From Lingula anatina (lineage: Eukaryota; Brachiopoda; Lingulata; Lingulida; Lingulidae), in NCBI RefSeq assembly GCF_001039355.2, contig NW_019776024.1, positions 2,744 to 37,949 of the forward strand: a stretch of 35,206 nucleotides of DNA, given 5' to 3'. Below, piece by piece: positions 13,301-24,236 of the stretch. The notes beneath the pieces were generated by a model. That model was not told the DNA's origin and did not search any database. It worked only from the letters and a program-made list of their open reading frames with translations. Position numbers and translations under genes: made by a program. Each line of letters begins with the position of its first letter. Positions within the stretch are counted from its first letter, which is position 1.

Positions 13301-14990
13301 GATGTGACGAGTCGGCAAAGGTTATTATTTACAAACAATTTTGCACAAATTTCATTTGTTGGGTTGCAAAGGGCGAAAACATATAATCATTAGGCGGGGA
13401 AAGTAAAGCGCCTCCGAGAAAAGGGCTTATTATTAGGAGTGGAGAAATGATGAGTTAGACAGGTATTTTGAAGTGATAGTAGTTGAGGGGAGGGAGGAGG
13501 CGACAGATTTTATGGATAAGATTTCCTACCTTTCCTCTGACTCTTTTACTTTTTACTTCTCTTTCTTTGCGTTTGCTCACGTGCTGACACCTCGAAAACT
13601 GGAAATATTCTGCTCACGGGCCCTCTCCCGTGTTTATATCACGTTATATGAGCCAATAGTCTCATTGGCCGATAGGTCGAATTGATTGACACTAGCCGGT
13701 GTTGCATAAGTAGTACTCGCCACACATTGTAAAATCTCCCTGCTCGTTGGTGCCGGTGTAACAGGAATGGACGTCCGTTAGGAACCGTAGTCCGCTTCCC
13801 AGAGCTTTGTACAGGTGACATTCGTCCCATATGCTAACCGCAATACACCAACTAACCCTAACCTGTACTAATCATATGGAAGCCCGGACTTTCATTCCTA
13901 GCTTCCATTCCAGTTAGCGTTACACCTGTCAATCTTTTGCGCGCCAGTTAAGGGAGACCCCGCATACGTTGGATTATAAACTAATTTATCCCATGCAAAC
14001 GATAATTTTGTTTTTTATAATCTGCACATATCGACTAAAGAATAATTTGCTAGTTTGTGATTATATGATTTTGGTATGGCGTAAGCGGGAGTCGTCATAT
14101 TCTAGTTGCAGTTTAGATGATGCGAAAACATAATCATTTAAGGTGGGGGAAGTAAACTGAACATGTACATATGCACTCTATTTATCCAACGAAGTGATTT
14201 ACCTGATGGACAAATTGTTTGAATAATTTGTCCATGTTTACCCGATTATAGGATTGCATCATATGAGTGAAAATGTACACGCTGACAAAATAGTTACGTC
14301 TCAGATGTTTGTTCTACTGTCAACTGGTACATAAAACAGTTTTTGCAATGTGCACGGCTTATAATAATTACGCAATGGCGTACGTGTCGGACTTACCTGT
14401 ATGAATGAATTTCACGCCAAATTAAACATCACCCGAGAGCATAAGCAGAAGTGCGTTAGCGGAGGATATCTCCAGCATTAGGTTGTTGTGTAACGAGGGG
14501 GTGTGTCTTACACAAGGCAGACGGGGCAAAGAAAAACATTTAACACTGGGATAAGCAGAGGTTGAGTTTCATTTGATTCAGTTCATACGCCGTGATACAC
14601 GGTTCGTAAATCAAGAGATCGGACCAATAACCGCACTCAACGCTTGCAAGTAAAAAAATAGATGGCTGGGAAATTCGAAGAGGTTTTAGAAAAAGCTGGT
14701 AAGTGAAGCACGTCTTATAGTTCTCTGGCGAAAAAAAGAAAATAAGATATCTTGATAGCCTACTTAGATACTTAGGTACACGACGGATAACAATAATTAG
14801 AATAACACGTTTTTCGAAAATGGGGTCACGGAAACCACAGAAAGTAATTTTATGCTACTATATAGGTGTTGTAATTCAACGCTGATATAGTTTTGTCAGG
14901 TTACTCTAAAATGGCCACGTGCAATATAATACAGTGCTAAATCAATTAATTTACCCTAGTTTCTTTTTCTCTCGTTGCTGTTGTTTCTCT

Positions 14991-15044
<54 letters not shown>

Positions 15045-18000
15045 TATAGATGACCTGTTGTATAACCAGTAATGTGAACGCGCCACCTGTCGAAAGAAAT
15101 GAGAAAAACAACACTAAGAGTTATGCCGATTTTGTTCTCCTTCGGTGATCATTTGTCACATATTTGACCACTGTGAAAATGCTTGAAAAGGAAGTCAAAA
15201 GTTTATAGGTAATAAAGTTTAACTAATACATACACCGTCTTCCAATGAATGTGGTTCGGGTGAAAGAATTTTTCAAATCTGAACAGTACGAACATAGAAT
15301 GATTCCTCTGAAGGAGGAGCACAAATATATTGTTCTTGTAATGAAATAGAGAGTGAGAAACATTTTTTAATTAACTGTGAGCTCTATAAAGACATCAGAG
15401 AAGAGCTTTTTAACCTTGCAAATCAAATAGACGGAAATTTTAATGTTTTTAATAACTATGAAAAGTTTATATTTCTTATGCAAAACGAACAAATACAATT
15501 TTATACAGCAAAAAAAGCACATGCAATGATGTGGAAAAGAAGCAAAGTTAACAACAAAGAGAGGGTTTAAAGTTTTATTTATAATATCCTTTTTTACGTA
15601 AATAATTGATAAGTAACAATTTTAATGAACTTCTTTGAATTTTAAATGCAGTAGCACGGGTTTTAGTCTCTCATAACCCTCAGCAGGGTGGGTTTTATTT
15701 ATTTAAAACGTGAGACGTTAATAAAATTATTATTATTATTATTATTAATATATTCAATGAGCAGCACGTGGCGCAATTAAGATGGGCGGGGTTATGATAT
15801 ATTGTCTGTCAATCAAATCCCCGATGCTTAATGCGAATCGTTACATACCCTTGGGGTGGGGGGGGGGGCAAAGATTTTGTTGTGATGTTGTATTAAATGA
15901 TGCAATGTTGGTATTAAGACATGAAATTATGTCAATCACACACACACGCACACGCGCAACACACACACGCACGCACTTTAAACCGTGGTATAAGTGAAGG
16001 TCAACAGGTATATGCTCACCACAGCCACTGGAGAGAGATAGGATAAGTTTAGTAGAGCTACATGAAATTAAATAGAAGTAGCCCAATGCCTAAATATTTT
16101 CAACTAACTTCAGTACGGCCATAGCACAAATAGAACGACTGAACAACACATGCAAAACTCAAAACACGAAAAGAACGTCACAACAACACATAAAAATCTC
16201 ACAACACAAAACGAACGCTACAACAACATACTGTACACAAAACTCACAACAGGAACAGGGGCGCTTTATAAACCAGGGGCATATCCAGGATTATTTGAAG
16301 AGGGGGTCTGCGGATACGAACCACCCCCACCCTGCGCGGGGTTCGGGGCCCAATAAAGGGCCCCGAAAACTTTTGGTATTTAAGAGGGCGAAAAGTGCCA
16401 TTTGGAACTATGATTCAGCTCGTCAAAATTCTAAATTCAAGAGGGGACCAGAAATCGAAGGGGAGGGGGGGGGGGGTCAGGACCCCCCTGACCCCCCTCT
16501 AAATCGGCCCCTGCTTTAAACACAGAGTAGCAAATCCTACATGTGTTCACCAGGTAGCCACTCAAACTTGGTCCACTTCAGTGGTCCTTAAAAATTCATC
16601 AATCGACATTCCAGGTTACAAATTAACAAGGCATCAAAGTTGGCAAATGTACGGACAAAAAGGAGAAAATTAGATGCACAAAATCGGTTATTTTGTCAAT
16701 TTTGATGCAATAATATATTACAGTTAACCGCAGAGTCAACACCAAATTATACTTATGCACAGTCAACAGGTAACACGGGTGTTAGAACAATATGTAACTA
16801 GCATTAGGCTTCAAGCCCATGAGAATTCAAATTCACACATTGAAATGGGCCAGAATGAGGAAAAAGAAAAATTCACAAAGAACAGCATGAATTTTAGAAA
16901 GAAATCTAATGAAGCTGGTTTTTCAATTTGAGCTGTATGTCAACCCTAAGAATCATTCTTGTAAGTAACAAACTAATAAGAAACACAATTTTCCTTTCAT
17001 GGCATTTATGGTGGCGGTGCACAAAATAGATTTTTTTGTCAATTTTGATCACATTTTATCACATAATGATTAACAGCATAATCACCAACAATTTCAATTA
17101 TATTATTTTTAAATAGATACGTCTTGTGTTCCTCTTTAAAAGTAGCTGGAGAGTCTATCCTAAGCAGACAGAGAAGTGTCCATTTAAACACCAAGATTGT
17201 TTTGCGTGAGAAGAAGTTCTGACCACACTTTCACCAATCTTGATATTGATGTTTTCTGCAATGTGTTTGTTGTGAGGCTGTGTGACGACCAAGGATTCCG
17301 TTTTGTTGTCATTTATCATTAGTTTGTTCTTTACCATCTAAGCCCTAGCATCGGAAATGCAGGTTTTCATTTTCATCAAGGAAATTTTAAGATTCTTGAT
17401 GTTACAGGGAGTATACAGCTGAGTATCATCAGCGTATATGTGAAAGTCAATTCTGTCAAAGCGTGCGATTTCACTAAGGGGTAGTGTGTAGATACAGATC
17501 TGGAGAGAACCCTGTACACTTTCTTGTGGGAAAGTAGAATCAAGATCGATTCGATTTTTTCAAGATACCCGGTAGGTCTATTTATTGCAGTCCTGGTTGA
17601 CGAATCAAGATTTTGTTGTACCCCATCCAATGTGGCTCCAAGGGGCATATCCAGGCTCCAAGAGGATATGTTTCACAGTCACAACTAATACTGACCAGCA
17701 TTGGTCCTACCAAATATATATATGACTCTCTAAAGGGTATGGGGACCAGCGATACTTCTCTTTTGCCAGGACATGTGATGACAATCCGAACCGAGTTGCT
17801 ACAATTTTTCAAACTTTTTAACATTCATGTCTGCATTAATGCCTGAGACACATAGGTTCGGAGTAATATCTCTATACAACACAGCCGTACAATTCCGTTA
17901 CACTCACACCCTTCCTCTACGGTTTAACAAATCTACTTCCCCATAATTATTGTGCTGCAAAACAGCACTTAGGTATCTGAATGCTTTTTATTAACCTGTT

Positions 18001-21000
18001 TACAGACAGGCCATGTAAATAATTAAGGGTCGTCATGATCCTCTTTTCGTTGTTCAAATGCATTGACCATGGATTGATGCTGCACGGCTTTTACGCGTGC
18101 TTTTACATTACATGAGCCAGTTTGACTACACCTTGGACATAATTACGAAATTTTGTCCATGCCTACACCTAAGTCGTTCGGTGTGGTGACTCACTCTTAA
18201 CAAAGACATTACTAATGACCATGAAGTGAACTTTACCAGTAAATCGTTATTGTTTACCCAAGCTTCACATCCTTAAAAATCCAGTCTTCAATATTTATTA
18301 TTTTAGGCTTTATTAAATAAAATCTATCAATGTAACTGACACTCGCAATTATGGTTTGAAACGATATCGAGGTACACACAGACTACAAAGGCCTTTTCAC
18401 GCCAATCGTTACACCCTTCCACCTATAGCAGCATGTGTTGACATATAAACCTCTTTACTTCAATTCGTTTCTGTACTGGTGCATAGACTGTCATGACCTT
18501 GTACAATATAATGTAATAACAACAATACAACTGGTGCGTTACCATTCTGTAATTGGTATTTGTGTTCCCAATATGTGACTGAACAAATACCGGGTATATA
18601 CTGGGGTATCGTTATGTAATGAACTGATGTACTAGTTAAATTACTAATAAAACATTCAAGCTAAGCGGTGAGATATAACTTCATAGTGTTTACAGATTTT
18701 TCATAAACACAAATCAAGAAGCATACGGTTACAGTCATATGTAACATAATATGGAGTGCTTCAAATTTACAAGGAAAGGAGGAAGAACTACAATTCCATA
18801 GGTAAATAAATAACACATTTACACAGATATAAATACTGTGACATGGTTTAGTCCCACTGCCGAGTCACTGCTCAAAACAGTGTGACCATACACTGACAGT
18901 TTTTTTCAAGGAATAGGTTTAGAGTTACCAAATAGAGCAATTACTTCATTTCTTTTCTTTGATGATTTTTAAATAAAATTGGAAAGGGAAACTAAATTAT
19001 CTTTGCTGGCTCTTAAATACTTTGCATAATTTACTTTGTGATGACCTTTTATCACCCTTTAGTATTGAGGTTTTACTTTAGAAGGTCTCTCGGTCTGTTA
19101 TGTCAACAGAGCCCGGCTATTTTCTACTAGTATTGTACCCTCTATTACGACAAGAAGCCAACAGTTATTGAAAGTGATATAAAACAATAATACAAACGAT
19201 GGTAATCGCTTATAAATTTGGTGACATTTGGTAGAGTGCTTTCAATTTTATTGACATTTTAAAATCATTGCAGAACAGTACATATGCACCTTGTTTTGCG
19301 TATTTTTGTGTTGCTTTCTAAGACGACATTACTGGCGCATAGAAGTTCGCCTTAATAACTGAAAAGTGTGTTCATTTCCTCTTCGACGTTCAGGCACTAG
19401 AGGACCCCTACTGACCACTGAGGAATTTTTGTCGTAGGCTATGGCTACATAACAGACATAACAACAAAAAATGTTGGTGTACAAAAATATTTTGATGATT
19501 GGAATATAACATCCGATGCTTGGCAGTAATACTTCATTATATTGATTTAAGAAACGGACTATAAGTAACACCTCAAAGAATGTAACCTACACTGGTCCTA
19601 GCAATTTTGCTGTGAATTCATCCTCAATAATAGCTGTTAAACTATTTCAGGCGGCATTGGGCGGCGACAACTAGCTATCTTCGCTGCAATTAATCTCACT
19701 GATTTCGTGACGGCGTGGACTATAATGCTGCCTGTATTCACTGGAATGATTCCTCACTGGACATGTCCTGTAACAGGACATAATCTTAACCTCACATACT
19801 CAACTAATAGAATAAACGGCACGTCAACTGTTGGAATCTACAACATAACAATGGCCGATGGAAATTCTTCCCTGGTTCAGCGAGACGTTTGCCAAAAGAA
19901 TGCCACGTTTGGGATATGCGATGGCATACAGTATGTCTCAGATTTCACGTCTGTGGTAACAGAGGTAGTGATGACTTGATTATTTTTCTTAGTTAAATTA
20001 TGATGTATTTTCTGCCTTCTCTACAGTGCTATTTAAACAACAATAGAATAATATTTTAAACGCCCATATTAGGCCTCATTATGTCTTTGGATTTTATACA
20101 TATAGTTAAAAAACAAATAAAATTTTTTAGAGTTAATATAATTTTATTGATGTCAAATGGTCTGACCGTGAAAATATATTTGAAAAATATATCAAATTGA
20201 GAAAATTGCACGGCAAAAATAATAATGCAAAGAATAAACATCTTTGAATGGATTTCTTTTGAACTAAGTTGTTTCTATTTTGACATATACATGCTTTGTT
20301 TTCAGTGGAACTTGATCTGTGACTTAGATGAAATAAGCGACCTCATCACAACGATCCAAATGATTGGCATTGTTTTTGGGGCTTTTTTAATCAGCCATCT
20401 TGCCGATATGTTTGGTCGAAAGAAGGTCTGGATTTCGGTGGTGACCCTCAACTCAATGGTAGGGTTCGCAAATGCGTTCTCTCCATACTGGGAAATGTTT
20501 GCTGCCATGCGCTTCTTTAACGGAATGGCTAGCGGGGGTAAGTGTGAAAGGTTGGGGTACATACATGATCAGCTGTTAGTGATTATTTGAATAACTATTT
20601 ACAAAACGATTTATACTTTAAATGTATTTTTAAAAGAACATCTACAACATCTATTTTTGAAATCGACGAAATGTGACGACAGCATCGTTTTAGTTGCTTT
20701 CGTGTGTATCGATTTCAGCCTTTTCATACGTTGGGCAAGTGAGACAAGAGAAATATAGTCCCAGCAATGTAGGTTAGGTTTTAGTCGGAGTATTGGTGTT
20801 AGTACATAGGACGATTGTCACCTGTACAAAGTAATAGAGAACGGACGACGGTTCATATAGGGCCTATCCTTCCTGTTGCACCGGTTTCAAAAACGAACTT
20901 GAGGTCGAACATTTTTCTGCACTTTTAGACCAACATTTTAATATTGGCCTGAAGCTTTAGACACACCTTAGTTTTTAGAAAACATAACTAGACTACTGCT

Positions 21001-21953
21001 GATCTATCATTGATCAAAACAGACTAAATAGATCTTTTGTGAAACAGCCTTCTAAAATGGGAACAGGAAACTATTAATCACTTTTCTCCATTTTTCAGGT
21101 TTGCTTATATTGAGCTTTATCTGGCCGCTGGAATTCATTGGGACGAAATACCGCAGTATATGCGGCGCGGTGAGCTTCTGGCAAATAGGGACCATGTGTC
21201 TTGCGCTACTGGCATATTTTGTTCGAGACTGGAGGACACTAGTAATGGTGACATCATTATTCCCAGGGGTACTGTTCTGGATATTGTACAGGTAAACTAA
21301 CTGACCATGCGAGCTCTGAAAAACTACTAGGGATTATTATGAGTGATGAATTACATAAGTATAAAAATGTGCCGCTACATTACTTCTAAATTCACCAGAT
21401 ACAAAGGCACAAAACCATTACTCTTTTTATTTAAACTACAGTATTTAAAGACTTAAACTGGCTCAGCATTTTATGAAAGAATAGATTTTAGAAAACTTAC
21501 TAATATATTAATTTCGAAATGATTTGACACCTAGGTACCCGAGTAAGTTATTTAAAAAATGAAATAGCTAATATTACAAAGAGACCAACCAAATCTTCAA
21601 CTAAAGAGCAGTTATATTTGCCAGGCGGCAAGCACAAAGACTTTTTAATCAATGGGCCCGTTTGTAGTTCTATACTTTTAGGAATATAATGTTGATTGTG
21701 TCATTAGAAATTTGAAAACATAATTTTTTAAAAACGGCCTGATTAAATTTTATCAAAATGAGGACTGTTATTGTTGCAATTGTTTTAATTTGTATATATG
21801 CTTTTGTTGTTATTTTGAGTCTGAACACAATCCTTTATATTTTTTACCTATTTTAAAGATGTTTTATTTGTATACTTTTTCTCACCTCAAGAGAGCCACG
21901 GGGAAGATAAATTATATGTTTATCATTTTTTACCACCAATAAGTAAAGTTTAA

Positions 21954-21992
<39 letters not shown>

Positions 21993-24196
21993 ATACCGCT
22001 GGGAACTTGCCTTCCCTCAGCAGTAGTTCTGTTTTGAATTAAAGTGTTAATAAAAATAATAATAATAACATAAAACATAAATTTACTAGAGCATTTTGAC
22101 ATTCAAACACCAATATTATTGAAGTTAACTTAAAATACTATTTAATGATTGAAACCTCTTGCCTCTTTTCGTATGCCTAGATTTTTGCCTGAGAGCCCAA
22201 GGTGGCTTGCGATGAATAACCGTCTAGAGGAAGCTATGGCTATTTTGGAGGCTATAGCTAAGACTAACAAGAAGCCGCTTCCAGATAAGGACGTTCTGCA
22301 GAAGGCAGTAGAGGTACATACTTTAAAACAAAAATAAATTTATAATATTTGATTTATTTATATATAGCACATCAGTGTTAAATCATGTCTGAACACAATA
22401 GCCCGAGAGTTATTTTTTACCAGTGCCATATTCTCATTATAGAGGCAGTTTTTAAAGTATTACTATGGGCAGAATATGATACAGGTGAAATATATTAGAA
22501 TGGTTATTCTGATAACTTTAAAATAGATCATTTTCATTTCATTTAAAGGAAGATAAGAATATCGAAGAAAAACTAAAAAAATACAATTTTAGTGATCTGT
22601 TCAGGACTCCTACGTCGACCCTTCACACTTTAGTGCTTATGTTTGTATGGTGAGTAATATTTTAGCGCATGCTCACGCGCAGGCACGCACACACATAGGA
22701 AATTAAACCATTCACAACCAAACCCCTACACGCATGGCACTTAAATATAGATGTAGCTCGAGTCAACGTACAACTACATGTATCCAGGAAGTTAAGTTAC
22801 TACAGATTTAAGTACAAATACATGTATCCAGGAAGTTTAGTAACTACAGATATAAGCATAAATACAAATAAACCCATGGTTTTAAATTGATCGACAACGC
22901 TTATTTAATTATTCTTCTTGTTTATAAAATCGAGTATTAATATATTGTTTTAGGTTTGTCTGCACGTCTTCGTACTATGGTCTATCGTTAAATGTGAAGC
23001 ACATGCCTGGGGACATCTACGTCACCACTGTTCTTCTGGGACTGGTTGAGTGGCCTGCGGTTCTTTCGACTACCTGTCTTAATAACGTGTAAGTAATACA
23101 GTGCTTGTTCTGGGGGTTTCAGTTCCTAAGCAAAATATCAGGCCTGCTGCTAAATTGCAGTAAATTTGCTGCAAACTGCAATTCCTTCTAGCAAATTTGC
23201 ATCAAATTTGCTGAAATATTGTTGCAAATTGCTGCAAACTTTTTCATTTTGCTAAGAGATCTTATTCATTAATAAAGTAGTTGTGATTTGACCAGCAAAT
23301 GTTGCGTTCCCCCCTTTCTGCTTTACAATAATGTTCAATGAAAGAGACATATCGTCTGAAGTACAGGTAGAGAAGTTTCCCCCAGCATAATTCGTCAAGA
23401 TAAATGTTATTTTCCAGCAAAATGCCCTTCTTCATTTCATTTTATTTGCTCAATAAAGTTCACGTGGCTGGGTGACTGTGAATAGATATGCATTTCAGCA
23501 TTGGTCGTCGACCCACGATGTTTGGTTATAACCTGATTGGAAGCCTTGCTATGCTGTCTGTCATAATCGTGCATCTTTCAGGTAATAGTCATTATGCTTT
23601 TAAAATGTAATATTTTTCGTTTACATGTAATTTTCGTTTTCATTTAAATGTATTATTTTTCGTTTACAGCACGTAATCTTAGAAGTAATTTTGTTCACCC
23701 TTTCGATACTTTTACGAAATTCACTCAGTGTCCTATTGCATCCTTACTTTACCCGTTCAGTTTTTAACAATTTAAAGGCAATACCATTATATGCCCCCGC
23801 ACCTGCTTTCAAATTCCAGTTTTTTCGACAAATAATTAAGTTAAAATGTTTTGGGATGTTTAAGCCATATAATGGTTATGAATCAAATTTATTGCAGTTT
23901 ATATAAATAAAGTTATCCTACACATTATACCACCATTCGAATTTTTCCTTGACATGCGTCCCCTTTTCTATCCTCTAAATTTTATTTACGTTAGGAAGCG
24001 CCAAACGTAGGGCCTAATAGTTATATTATTTTATATTTTAGGGCAAATGGAAAGCCAAGAGATCTTAATTACAGTTCTTGCGCTAGTTGGTAAAATGGGA
24101 ATTTCTTCAGCATGGGCTGTTGCTTATCTTTACACAGCAGAACTATTTCCTACGGTTGTAAGGTACGTTGCTCTGCTCTGACCCTCTCTATCTCTC

Positions 24197-24236
<40 letters not shown>

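Larger units (their letters stand above)
14405..16110 (+). repeat. SLC22 promoter/first-exon cassette, copy C (with insertions)
   Basis: Third related segment. Blocks are TTCACGCCAAATTAAA near 14410; CATAAGCAGAAGTG at 14440-14453 (CATGCGC changed to CATAAGC); the CGTGATACACGG block at 14587-14602; CCAATAA near 14624; the exon at 14662; E-box CACGTG at 15765-15770; GGGCGGGG at 15784-15791; and TGTCTGTCAATCAAAT at 15804 onward. It is longer than A and B because of a pyrimidine-rich stretch with a 51-T run and a LINE fragment. Similarity to the others fades near 16110. Confidence 0.85.

Noticed and set aside
13846-13862. Telomere-like CTAACCCTAACC
   Set aside because: Only two units, inside the foldback element; not an interstitial telomere array.
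4314-19650. Possible further SLC22 body exons or a fourth first exon between the cassettes
   Set aside because: No other match to GAGGTTTTAGAAAAAG or to any conserved SLC22 motif was found in either strand of the spacers.
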